Source of the DNA: Candidatus Moranbacteria bacterium RIFCSPHIGHO2_01_FULL_55_24
GTDB taxonomy: Bacteria; Patescibacteria; Paceibacteria; Moranbacterales; UBA1568
Length of the DNA stretch: 20,750 nucleotides
Direction: 5' to 3'
Assembly (NCBI GenBank): GCA_001786575.1
Contig: MFRW01000006.1
Span: forward strand, 16,441 to 37,190
Below the pieces are notes generated by a model. That model made no database searches and was not told the origin of the DNA. It saw only the letters and a program-made list of their open reading frames with translations. The position numbers and the translations under genes are program-made. This document shows, piece after piece, positions 13,544-20,750 of the stretch (positions are counted from its first letter, which is position 1; each line of letters starts with the position of its first letter).

Positions 13544-14265
13544 TGGAGTACCGCTACACCGCCATCGTTCTCCGGAAAAAGGAGGTGGGCGAAACCGACC
13601 GCCTGTATACGCTGTATACCAAAGAGCGGGGGAAGGTGCGTGCGCTCGCCAAAGGAATACGCAAACCGGCAGCCAAGCTTGCCGGGCAGATGGAGACGCT
13701 CATGCTGGCGCACGTGATCGTGATGAACGGGCGGGGGATGGGGAAAATAGCCGGAGCAGTTTCCGAGCACGCCTTCCCGCATCTCCGCAAGGATTACGAT
13801 ACGCTCCTGCGCGTCCTCCAGGCTTTCGCTTCCCTCGAGCGCCTGGTCGACCTGGAAGAGCCGGATCAGGAACTCTTCTCTCTGGCCGAAGAGTATCTCC
13901 TGCTTGCGGATGGCTTGGCCGGAAAAGAGGACTGGACAGCTATCCGTCTGCTGACTCAAGCATTTCTCTTCCAGATGTTCGCACGTCTCGGCTACCGCAT
14001 AGAGACGAGTACTTGCGCAGCGTCCGGCAGACGCTTGAAGAGCGGAGAAGTACACTACTTCAGCCCGGGGGCAGGCGGAGTGATCGGCCGCGAGCATGCC
14101 CACGAGGCGCCTCATGCGCTCCCGATCCGCGAGAATACGATCAAGCTGTTGCGGCTTTTCCTCTCGAACCGTCTGGAGGCTTGCATCAAGATACGCGCAG
14201 AGGAAAAGGATGTCCGCGAGTTGGAGCACGTTTCGCACCGTTTCGCCCAGTGGATCGCGCACTAG
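13543..14265 (+). CDS. recO: DNA repair protein RecO
   Basis: A 240-residue protein. The N-terminal OB-fold is recognisable from YRYTAIVLRKKEVGETDRLY, TLYTKERGKVRALAKGIRKP and LAGQMETLMLAHVIV. The helical C-terminal part contains AFLFQMFARLGYRIE and the degenerate zinc-finger region CAASGRRLKSGEVHYFSPGA. RecO loads RecA onto single-stranded DNA with RecR in the RecFOR pathway. Typical RecO proteins have four zinc-binding cysteines around this point; here only one (in TCAAS) remains and the others are Ser or Gly/Arg. The gene overlaps ileS by one base, so it is translationally coupled and falls under the T-box as well. It is a common CPR gene order partner but has no functional link to IleRS. 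Confidence 0.88.
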   Translation: MEYRYTAIVLRKKEVGETDRLYTLYTKERGKVRALAKGIRKPAAKLAGQMETLMLAHVIVMNGRGMGKIAGAVSEHAFPHLRKDYDTLLRVLQAFASLERLVDLEEPDQELFSLAEEYLLLADGLAGKEDWTAIRLLTQAFLFQMFARLGYRIETSTCAASGRRLKSGEVHYFSPGAGGVIGREHAHEAPHALPIRENTIKLLRLFLSNRLEACIKIRAEEKDVRELEHVSHRFAQWIAH

Positions 14266-14280
14266 GCTTCCCGCACCGGT

Positions 14281-14309
14281 TTCTCGCTCATCCGAGATTT
14301 TGCTACACT
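14281..14309 (+). promoter_or_regulatory. Weak putative promoter of the DUF11-type gene
   Basis: TACACT (14304-14309) is a fair -10 box, with TTCTCG (14281-14286) 17 bases upstream as a poor -35 box. The implied leader of about 34 bases contains AGGAGG at 14322-14327, the strongest Shine-Dalgarno core in the window, but 22 bases before the ATG. Confidence 0.35.
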
Positions 14310-14349
14310 ATCCTTATCAGAAGGAGGTCTCTTTTCAAAACAAAAACGT

Positions 14350-16257
14350 ATGAGCCTGGAAAAATTGAACGAGGATCTGCATAGTCGCGAATCCCACCTC
14401 GAGCGGGCGCGCCGTCCTGAAGAGCCTTCGCACAGCCCGGAGGAGACGCAGCAGGAGGCGCTTGCCTTCCAAAAGACGGAGACGTGGCAGCGGGACGTCC
14501 TCAAAGACGAGATCTACATCGTGAATCCCGGCGCGAAGCGCCGCAAGAAGATCATCATCTGGGGAGTGGCGTTCTTTTTCCTCGGATTGTTTGCAGCCGG
14601 CGGAATCTATGCGTGGAGCTCGTTTGCGCTCAAGAAAGAAAGCGTCGTTCTCGGGATAGAGGGCCCGCAGAATGTCGCGAGTGCCGAAGAAGTCTCTTAC
14701 ACCATCACCTATCGGAATACCAATCGGATGGCTATCAAGGACGCGACGCTCTACCTCTCGTTCCCGGGTTCTTTCCGGCCAGAAGAGAGCGGGACGCTCA
14801 AAATCACCGGCTTGCGGGCGGAACAGGCGATCGGCGACGTAGCTTCCGGGGGGAGCGGCCAACTGACGGTTTCCGGGAAATTCTTCGGTTCCAAGGGCGA
14901 GAAAGGGAACATCGGCGTGACGCTCCGCTACTCTTCCGGGAGCACGAGCGGCGTTTTCGAGAACACGAGCGAACTTCAGGTGACGGTCGCGTCTTCGCCG
15001 ATCACCTTCGAGATTGCGGCGCCGACAGAGCTGGCATCCGCCCAGGAACTCGAGTACATCGTAAGCTACAGCAATCAGAGCACGGAAACGTTCAATAATC
15101 TGCGGATCCGTCTTTCCTATCCGGAGGAATTCCAGTACCTGCGGGCCGACCCTGCTCCATCTACCGGGGAAACGGAATGGTACATCGGGAGCCTCGCTCC
15201 CAAAGCGAGCGGAAAAATCGTCGTACGCGGAGTATTGTCGGGGGGCCGGGACCAATACAAGAAAATCCGCGGAGAGATCGGTATCCTCCAGGGGGATAGT
15301 ACGCTTCTCGCTTACAGCGAAAGCGAACGGCAGACCAAGATGATCGCTTCACCGCTCTCCATCACCCAGAGCGTGAACGACAAGACGGGGCTTACCGTAC
15401 TCCCCGGCGATACCCTCCGCTACACCATCCGCTACAAGAACGATGGGAATATAGGGCTTCGGGATGTCATCATCACCCAGAGTATCGATACGACCTATTT
15501 GGACATAAGCAGGCTTTCGCTCCAGAAGGGCGCCTATGACGCAAGCCAGAAAAAGATCGTCTGGCGCGCATCCGATATTCCGGAACTCGCCCGCATGGAG
15601 CCGGGAGCAAGCGGGGAGATCACGTTCTCGATCCCGGTACTCCGGCAGTTCGCTCTCGGAGAGAATGCCGAAAAGAACATCGTCATCCGTTCGCTTGCGA
15701 CTATCGACAGTCCGGATATTCCGGCTATCCTCGTGCCGAACAAGATGGTCGGAAGCAATCTCCTTCTCATCAAGCTCGGGGCGCTGGTAGCGCTCAATGT
15801 CTCGGCTCTCTATACGGATACGGTCATTCCGAATAGCGGCCCGGTCCCGCCGGTTGTCGGCCAGGAAACCACCTATACGCTCCGCGTGCGCCTGGAGAAC
15901 TCATCGAGCGACATCACCTCGAGCCGCGTCATCGTTGCCCTTCCGAGCGGGGTGGTGTATAAAGGGAAGTCTTCTCCGGAAGGCATGACCTTGGGCTACA
16001 ACGCACGGACGAATGAACTTGTCTGGGAGATAGGGACGCTCTCGCCGGGAAGCCCGAAGGAGCTGGCGTTCCAGGTCGGTATCACGCCGAACCAGAGCCA
16101 GGTCGGAAAACCCGTCACGCTCGTCACGAAAACGATCTTCCGGGCGCGCGATGCCTTCGCTTCGCGCGACGTCTATGCGGAGCGGGGCGAAGTGAACAAT
16201 AGTGTGAACGACGACCCGAATCCGAATGCCCAGAACGGCACGGTGAAGGGAAATTGA
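14350..16257 (+). CDS. Membrane-anchored surface protein with DUF11/Ig-like repeats
   Basis: A 635-residue protein. A polar, charged cytosolic N-terminus of about 65 residues precedes a basic KRRKK and one membrane helix (residues about 67-90). About 540 residues of beta-rich, extracellular-type sequence follow. Four related units can be seen, each opening with a strand pattern such as SYTITYRNTN, EYIVSYSNQS, RYTIRYKNDG or TYTLRVRLENSS and closing with a G-x-L-x-P/A-G/S-x-x-x-x strand (IGSLAPKASGKIVV, IGTLSPGSPKELAF). This is the DUF11 (conserved repeat domain) style found in large bacterial and archaeal surface proteins. It probably forms a stalk on the cell surface. There is no signal peptidase site or sortase motif. 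The tail is Asn/Asp-rich (NNSVNDDPNPNAQNG). The start is the first ATG after the leader. Confidence 0.82.
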   Translation: MSLEKLNEDLHSRESHLERARRPEEPSHSPEETQQEALAFQKTETWQRDVLKDEIYIVNPGAKRRKKIIIWGVAFFFLGLFAAGGIYAWSSFALKKESVVLGIEGPQNVASAEEVSYTITYRNTNRMAIKDATLYLSFPGSFRPEESGTLKITGLRAEQAIGDVASGGSGQLTVSGKFFGSKGEKGNIGVTLRYSSGSTSGVFENTSELQVTVASSPITFEIAAPTELASAQELEYIVSYSNQSTETFNNLRIRLSYPEEFQYLRADPAPSTGETEWYIGSLAPKASGKIVVRGVLSGGRDQYKKIRGEIGILQGDSTLLAYSESERQTKMIASPLSITQSVNDKTGLTVLPGDTLRYTIRYKNDGNIGLRDVIITQSIDTTYLDISRLSLQKGAYDASQKKIVWRASDIPELARMEPGASGEITFSIPVLRQFALGENAEKNIVIRSLATIDSPDIPAILVPNKMVGSNLLLIKLGALVALNVSALYTDTVIPNSGPVPPVVGQETTYTLRVRLENSSSDITSSRVIVALPSGVVYKGKSSPEGMTLGYNARTNELVWEIGTLSPGSPKELAFQVGITPNQSQVGKPVTLVTKTIFRARDAFASRDVYAERGEVNNSVNDDPNPNAQNGTVKGN

Positions 16258-16265
16258 GAACTTTT

Positions 16266-17384
16266 ATGTCTTGGGAAAAAGAATACACGAGCGGCCAGCG
16301 CCGCGTAGGGAAACTTGAAACCAAATCCGGAGTAACGCCTACTCCGGTTTTTATGCCGATCGCGACGAAGGGAGCTGTGAAGCATCTGCTTCCGGAGGAA
16401 GTGAAGGCATTGGGCGCGAGCGTCATCCTCGGCAATACCTATCATCTGTGGCTCCGGCCCGGAAACGAGCTCATCGCCCGTGCCGGCGGGCTTCACAAAT
16501 TCATGGATTGGGACGGACTGATCCTTACCGACTCCGGGGGCTTCCAGGTGTTCTCGCTCGGGGCGCGCGCGAAAGAGCGTTTCGGCATGAGCGGCGTGAA
16601 GATATCCGAGGAAGGCGTCGAGTTTTCCGATCCGAAGAACGGCAATCGCTACTTCCTCTCGCCGGAGATCTCCATAGACATCCAGCTGGACCTCGGGTCG
16701 GACATCATCATGGTGCTCGACGAATGTCCGCCGTACCCGTGCACGCGCGAGTATGCCAAGAGTTCGCTCGAGCGGACGACCCGCTGGGCCAAGCGCGCCA
16801 AAGAACATTTCGAAGAAAAAGTGAAAGGCAGGGAAAAGAGACCGCTTCTTTTCGGCATCATCCAGGGATCGGTCTATGAGGATTTGCGGCAAGAGAGCGC
16901 GAAGCAGCTTCTGGAAATCGGTTTTGACGGGTATGCGATCGGCGGCGTGGCGGTCGGCGAGCCGCGCGAGACGCTTAAGGACGTTCTGGCCTGGACCTTG
17001 CCCTCCATTCCGGAGGACAAGCCGCGCTACCTGATGGGACTGGGGCGGCCGGAGGAAATCGTGCGCGCCGTAGAAGCCGGAGTCGATATGTTCGACTGCG
17101 TCATCCCGACGCGCGAGGGGCGCCATGGCAGGCTCTTCATCTGGACGGGCGAAGATCTGAATCTGGAGGGGAGCTTCTACGAGACGATCAATATCGGCAA
17201 CGAACAACACCGGGAGGATTTCTCGCCGGTCGATTCGCTCTGCGATTGCCACCTCTGCACGCATTACACCAGAGCGTATCTGCGCCACCTCTTCACCGTC
17301 GACGAGCCGCTCGCCGGCCGCCTGGCTTCCGTCCACAATCTGCGCTTCTATCTCCGGATGATGGAGAAACTCCGGGAGAAGTAG
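16266..17384 (+). CDS. tgt: Queuine tRNA-ribosyltransferase (tRNA-guanine transglycosylase)
   Basis: A 372-residue TIM-barrel enzyme. LTDSGGFQVFSL contains the general-base Asp89. FGIIQGSVYEDLR and GYAIGGVAVGEP form the base pocket. DMFDCVIPTREGRHG carries the nucleophile Asp277. The zinc site is Cys326, Cys328, Cys331 (CDCHLC) and His357 (SVHNLRFY), with the same internal spacing as the Zymomonas enzyme. TGT swaps guanine-34 in GUN-anticodon tRNAs for preQ1, the precursor of queuosine. The nucleophile-to-zinc distance is 49 residues against 38 in the Zymomonas enzyme (Asp280 to Cys318), so about 11 residues are inserted near NIGNEQHREDFS. The ATG at 16266 was chosen, 8 bases after the DUF11-type gene. 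No queuosine synthesis genes are visible. Confidence 0.95.
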   Translation: MSWEKEYTSGQRRVGKLETKSGVTPTPVFMPIATKGAVKHLLPEEVKALGASVILGNTYHLWLRPGNELIARAGGLHKFMDWDGLILTDSGGFQVFSLGARAKERFGMSGVKISEEGVEFSDPKNGNRYFLSPEISIDIQLDLGSDIIMVLDECPPYPCTREYAKSSLERTTRWAKRAKEHFEEKVKGREKRPLLFGIIQGSVYEDLRQESAKQLLEIGFDGYAIGGVAVGEPRETLKDVLAWTLPSIPEDKPRYLMGLGRPEEIVRAVEAGVDMFDCVIPTREGRHGRLFIWTGEDLNLEGSFYETINIGNEQHREDFSPVDSLCDCHLCTHYTRAYLRHLFTVDEPLAGRLASVHNLRFYLRMMEKLREK

Positions 17385-17392
17385 GGGATTTT

Positions 17393-17421
17393 TTGACACT
17401 CACGCTAAAAATGGCTAAAAT
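17393..17421 (+). promoter_or_regulatory. Near-consensus sigma-70 promoter of the glyS unit
   Basis: TTGACA (17393-17398), a 17-base spacer and TAAAAT (17416-17421). The predicted start is near 17428, 21 bases before the glyS ATG. The leader is T-rich (CTCTTTTTTTATATG) and has no Shine-Dalgarno. Confidence 0.8.
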
Positions 17422-17448
17422 GAGGCATTGATCTGTCTCTTTTTTTAT

Positions 17449-18780
17449 ATGTCAGAAGCTACAAAAAGCCCGGTTACCATGGAAAAAATAGAGTCCCTGT
17501 GCAAAAGAAGGGGATTCGTTTTTCCGGGGAGCGAGATATACGGAGGACTCGCCAATTCCTGGGACTACGGACCCTATGGCGCGCAGCTCAAGAAGAACAT
17601 CAAGGACCACTGGTGGAAGTTTTTCGTCGAGCGCCGCGATGACATGGTCGGCCTGGATGCAGCGATCATCATGAATCCGAAAACGTGGGAAGCGAGCGGT
17701 CATGTGGCGAACTTTACCGATCCGCTGACGGAATGCGGGGAATGCCATGAGCGTTTCCGCGCTGACCAAGTAGACATGTCTCTGCCCTGCCCGCACTGCG
17801 GCAAGGGCAAGCTGGTCACGCCCAAGACTTTCAACCTGATGCTGAAGACTTTCTTGGGTCCGACGGAAGAAACTGCCGACATCGCGTATCTGCGTCCGGA
17901 GACCGCTCAAGCGATTTTCGTGGATTTTCCGAGCATCCTGAACACGAGCCGCAAGAAACTGCCGTTCGGCGTAGCCCAGATCGGCAAGGCGTTTCGGAAC
18001 GAGATCACTCCGGGCAACTTCATCTTCCGCACCCGCGAATTCGAACAGATGGAGATCGAATACTTCTTCGACCCGAAGAAGTCGGATTGGAACGAGCGTT
18101 TCGATCACCTGAAAGAAGCGATGGAAGCATGGATGAAGGCGGTCGGAATCTCTTCCGAGAAGACGCATGCCGTCGAGATCCCGGACGGGGAGCGCGCCCA
18201 CTATTCCAAGCGCACCATCGACTTCGAATTCGAGTACCCCTTCGGCCAGAAAGAGCTTTTCGGCCTGGCGTACCGGGGAGACTACGATCTTTCCCAGCAT
18301 GAAAAGATGAGCGGCAGAGAAATGCGCTACCTCGATCCGGAGACGAATGAGAAAGTATTGCCGCACGTTATCGAGCCCTCGCTTGGCGTGGATCGGGCGC
18401 TTCTGGCCATTCTTCTCTCCGTCTACCGCGAGGAAACGGTGAAAGAAGGAGACGAAAGGGTCGTGCTCAAATTCCCGAAGGAAATCGCGCCGGTGAAGGT
18501 CGCGGTCTTCCCGCTCCTGAAGAACAAGCCGGAGCTCGTCGCGAAGGCGCGCGAGATCTATGACTCCCTGAAACAGGAGTGGCAGTGCGAGTGGGATGAC
18601 AACGGCAACGTGGGCAAGCGCTACCGCCGCCAGGACGAGATCGGCACGCCGTACTGCGTGACCGTCGACTTCGACAGCTTGGAAGACGATGCCGTCACCG
18701 TCCGCGACCGCGACACCATGGAACAGAAGCGTGTAAAAATAAACGAACTGAAAACCTATCTAACAGAAAATCTGAAATAG
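17449..18780 (+). CDS. glyS: Glycyl-tRNA synthetase, single-chain dimeric type
   Basis: A 443-residue class II synthetase of the alpha-2 (eukaryote/archaeal-like, GlyQS) type. RRGFVFPGSEIYGGLANSWD, a motif 1 region with DAAIIMNPKTWEASGH, a zinc-ribbon-like CGECHERF...CPHCGKG, RPETAQAIFVDF, motif 2 FRNEITPGNFIFRTREFEQM, the glycine-specific AYRGDYDLSQHEKMSG, and motif 3 VIEPSLGVDRALLAIL are all present in order. The C-terminal anticodon-binding domain runs from APVKVAVFPLLKNKP to RYRRQDEIGTPYCVTVDFD. It charges tRNA-Gly. The ATG at 17449 follows the promoter; an in-frame TTG at 17428 would coincide with the transcription start and add an unlikely hydrophobic tail. The M16 peptidase gene starts one base after its stop. 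Confidence 0.97.
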   Translation: MSEATKSPVTMEKIESLCKRRGFVFPGSEIYGGLANSWDYGPYGAQLKKNIKDHWWKFFVERRDDMVGLDAAIIMNPKTWEASGHVANFTDPLTECGECHERFRADQVDMSLPCPHCGKGKLVTPKTFNLMLKTFLGPTEETADIAYLRPETAQAIFVDFPSILNTSRKKLPFGVAQIGKAFRNEITPGNFIFRTREFEQMEIEYFFDPKKSDWNERFDHLKEAMEAWMKAVGISSEKTHAVEIPDGERAHYSKRTIDFEFEYPFGQKELFGLAYRGDYDLSQHEKMSGREMRYLDPETNEKVLPHVIEPSLGVDRALLAILLSVYREETVKEGDERVVLKFPKEIAPVKVAVFPLLKNKPELVAKAREIYDSLKQEWQCEWDDNGNVGKRYRRQDEIGTPYCVTVDFDSLEDDAVTVRDRDTMEQKRVKINELKTYLTENLK

Positions 18781-18781
18781 T

Positions 18782-20050
18782 ATGAAGTACCGGAAATTTA
18801 CCCTGAAAAACGGCCTGCGCGTCATTCTTGCACCCATGCAGGATACCGAAACCGCCACCGTCCTCATCATGACCGGCGTGGGCTCGCGCTATGAGACGCG
18901 CCAAGAGAACGGCCTCGCGCACTTCTTGGAGCACATGTTCTTCAAGGGGACGGAGCGGCGTCCGACGGCGTTCGATATCTCCAAAGAACTCGACGGACTC
19001 GGCGCCGAATACAACGCCTTCACCGGCGAGGAATACACCGGCTACTACGCCAAAGTAGCGGCCAAGCATTGGGACACGGCTCTCGACGTGGTTTCCGACC
19101 TTTTCCTGAATGCGAAATTGGAGCAGGAGGAGATCGACCGCGAACGCGGAGCGATTCTCCAGGAGATCAACATGTATGAAGACATGCCGATGCGCCGCGT
19201 CCAGGAATACTTCAAGACGCTCCTCTACGGCGATACGCCGCTCGGCTGGGACATCGCCGGGCCGAAGTCGAATATCAAGTCTTTCCAGCGCAAGGATTTC
19301 ACCAAATTCCTGAACCGCGCCTATGTCTCGGAGAATATCGTCGTGGGAGTCGCCGGGAAGATCGACCCGAAGACGGTGAAGAAAGAGATCGAGAAGATCT
19401 TCAAGGGCGTACGGGTCGGCAAGAAGCCGGCTCTGAAGAAAGCGCTCGACAAGCAGACCGCACCCCAGATTTTCGTCCAGAACAAGAAGACCGACCAGAC
19501 GCAGCTCGTGGTAGGGGTGCGCGCCTACGACATGTTCCACAAGGATCGGGCCGTCCTCGGAGTGCTCGCGACCATCCTCGGGGGAGGCATGTCTTCGCGG
19601 CTTTTCATCGAGGTGCGTGAGCGTCGCGGCCTGGCCTACCGGGTACGAACGAGCACGGATCTCTTCCTGGACGCCGGATACCTGGCAACTCACTGCGGCG
19701 TCGAGCATGAGAACCTGGAGAAAGCGCTCGAGGTCGTGCTTTCCGAATACAAGAAGATCGCCACGGAAAAAGTCGATGCCGATGAGCTCAAGAAAGCGAA
19801 AGAAAATCTCAAAGGCCACCTCGCCCTCGGACTCGAAGGTTCGGACGACGTCGTCGAGTATCTTGTCGGCCAGGAAATCCTTCAGAACGAGGTCGTCCTC
19901 CCCAAAGACAAAGTGAGAGAGATCGACAAGGTGACGGCCGAAGACGTGCTGCGCGTCGCCAAAGACATCTTCCAGAACAAAAAACTGAACTTGGCAGTCA
20001 TCAGCCCCGATGCCAAGAAAACCAGATTGGAAAAATTGCTTCGCTTCTAA
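18782..20050 (+). CDS. M16 family zinc metallopeptidase
   Basis: A 422-residue protein of the usual bacterial single-chain M16 (PqqL/processing-peptidase-like) size. The inverted zinc motif HFLEH (His47, Glu50, His51) is followed 76 residues later by the third ligand Glu128 in GAILQEINMYED, so the metal site is complete. The N-terminal half includes GSRYETRQENGLAHFLEHMF and LGAEYNAFTGEEYTGYYAKV. The C-terminal half includes ILGGGMSSRLFIEVRERRGL, the conserved R/Y region that closes on the substrate. There is no signal peptide, so it likely acts in the cytosol on peptides, perhaps leader or degraded peptides. The start is one base after glyS (TAG-T-ATG), so the two are coupled. Confidence 0.93.
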   Translation: MKYRKFTLKNGLRVILAPMQDTETATVLIMTGVGSRYETRQENGLAHFLEHMFFKGTERRPTAFDISKELDGLGAEYNAFTGEEYTGYYAKVAAKHWDTALDVVSDLFLNAKLEQEEIDRERGAILQEINMYEDMPMRRVQEYFKTLLYGDTPLGWDIAGPKSNIKSFQRKDFTKFLNRAYVSENIVVGVAGKIDPKTVKKEIEKIFKGVRVGKKPALKKALDKQTAPQIFVQNKKTDQTQLVVGVRAYDMFHKDRAVLGVLATILGGGMSSRLFIEVRERRGLAYRVRTSTDLFLDAGYLATHCGVEHENLEKALEVVLSEYKKIATEKVDADELKKAKENLKGHLALGLEGSDDVVEYLVGQEILQNEVVLPKDKVREIDKVTAEDVLRVAKDIFQNKKLNLAVISPDAKKTRLEKLLRF

Positions 20051-20062
20051 CCGTTCCACGCT

Positions 20063-20750
20063 ATGCAGGTCCAGGCGGCAACAGAAATCGGCACCAAGCT
20101 CTTGCTCCGCCTCGTGCTTCTCTTGATCTTAGGGTATGTCCTGTATCTCATCCGGGACATCGTGCTTCTGGTACTCCTCGCGGCGCTCACCTCCATCGCG
20201 CTTTCGCCGGGGATAGCCAGGCTCCGCAGATACGGGCTTTCGCGCACGGCGGCGGTGATCATCATCTATACCGTGATCTTCTTCGGCGGGGTAGCGCTTC
20301 TGGCGGTCTTCCTGCCGCTCTTCTACGCCGAAATCAAAAGCTTCCTTCAGACCTGGCCGGAGTATGCAGCGCGCTTGGATGTCTTCCTTTCCGGGATCCA
20401 GACATACTTCGCACAGGTGGGGATCGTGTTCGATAAAGAGCAGGTCTTCGCGAGCATCGAGTCCGGCACGAACGCCTGGGTCGGGAACCTCTTCTCCGCG
20501 ACGGTGGATTTCTTCCGGGGCTTCATCCATTTCATCGGATACTTCTTCCTCTCGCTCTACCTCTCCCTGGAAGAGAAGGGTCTCGAGAAGCTTTTCCTCA
20601 TGCTCACCCCCAAGGAATACCATGCGCAGGCGACCTCTATCGCTTCGCGTATCCAGGGGAAAATCAGCCAGTGGCTCTTCGGACAGCTCATCCTCATCCT
20701 GATCGCCTTCGCCTTGTACTGGATCGGGCTTTCGCTTCTCGGGGTGCCGT
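20063..20750 (+). CDS. AI-2E family (PerM-like) transporter, truncated by the window edge
   Basis: The frame from the ATG at 20063 stays open to the last base, giving 229 residues. It shows the AI-2E/PerM layout: paired N-terminal helices (LLLRLVLLLILGYVLYLI, then IVLLVLLAALTSIALSPGIA), a third helix (AAVIIIYTVIFFGGVALLAV), a long extracellular-type soluble stretch (SFLQTWPEYAARLDVF...), further helices (FFRGFIHFIGYFFLSLYLSL), then KISQWLFGQLILILIAF and WIGLSLLGVP, which matches the family's conserved G-Q...G-x-P region. Members are multi-pass permeases. Some export autoinducer-2 and others are Na+/H+ antiporters, so the substrate is open. It follows the M16 gene by 12 bases (CACGCTATG, no Shine-Dalgarno). 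Confidence 0.88.
   Translation, partial: MQVQAATEIGTKLLLRLVLLLILGYVLYLIRDIVLLVLLAALTSIALSPGIARLRRYGLSRTAAVIIIYTVIFFGGVALLAVFLPLFYAEIKSFLQTWPEYAARLDVFLSGIQTYFAQVGIVFDKEQVFASIESGTNAWVGNLFSATVDFFRGFIHFIGYFFLSLYLSLEEKGLEKLFLMLTPKEYHAQATSIASRIQGKISQWLFGQLILILIAFALYWIGLSLLGVP

Noticed and set aside
18695..20059. A 454-codon open frame on the minus strand
   Set aside because: It is antisense to the M16 peptidase gene with its intact zinc site; again a codon-bias shadow.
1..20750. Reassigned UGA codon (code 25), as in Gracilibacteria/SR1
   Set aside because: UGA ends ileS, the HAD gene and other frames at the expected family lengths, and no in-frame UGA occurs inside conserved genes.
1..20750. CRISPR arrays, tRNA genes, intact insertion sequences or attachment sites
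   Set aside because: I looked for regularly spaced repeats, tRNA T-arm signatures outside tmRNA, and transposase motifs, and saw none. A tool-based search could still find a divergent case.

Overview
The window looks like a piece of a small-genome Candidate Phyla Radiation (Patescibacteria) chromosome, most likely Parcubacteria-like. This is an inference. It rests on dense packing with short overlaps, very few Shine-Dalgarno sequences, UGA used only as a stop (which argues against Gracilibacteria/SR1), an eukaryote-like isoleucyl-tRNA synthetase, a RecO without its zinc cysteines, and a membrane-anchored DUF11-type surface protein. No phylogenetic marker was aligned.

Layout. Positions 1-2905 (+): the tail of a membrane protein, a membrane-anchored clan-A glycoside hydrolase-like protein, a SpoU rRNA/tRNA methyltransferase, a HAD phosphatase, a 38-residue peptide and a VanZ-like membrane protein. 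This run ends at a bidirectional terminator (2914-2939). Positions 2958-5319 (-): a translation and ribosome-rescue block read in the order smpB, a frameshifted GIY-YIG nuclease relic, ssrA (tmRNA), infC, rpmI, rplT. Positions 5387-6006 (+): a self-contained cassette with a near-consensus promoter, an orphan secreted protein and a strong terminator. Positions 6013-10319 (+): trhO and argS, each with a promoter placed for leaderless mRNA, then a 49-residue membrane peptide, a histidine phosphatase and an LssY_C protein. Positions 10320-14265 (+): a T-box riboswitch with its own terminator, then ileS and an overlapping recO. Positions 14350-20750 (+): the DUF11-type surface protein, tgt, glyS, an M16 peptidase and the start of an AI-2E family permease.

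Together the genes centre on translation: three aminoacyl-tRNA synthetases (Arg, Ile, Gly), two tRNA wobble-position modification enzymes (TrhO, TGT), a SpoU methyltransferase, IF3, L35, L20 and a complete trans-translation pair (SmpB and tmRNA). Cell-surface genes are interspersed. The least ordinary elements are the T-box, whose short first stem carries AUC in its terminal loop; the smpB/GIY-YIG relic/palindrome/ssrA/infC arrangement; and the orphan secreted cassette. I did not find a clearly new multi-gene system, and no CRISPR array, tRNA gene or intact mobile element was seen.
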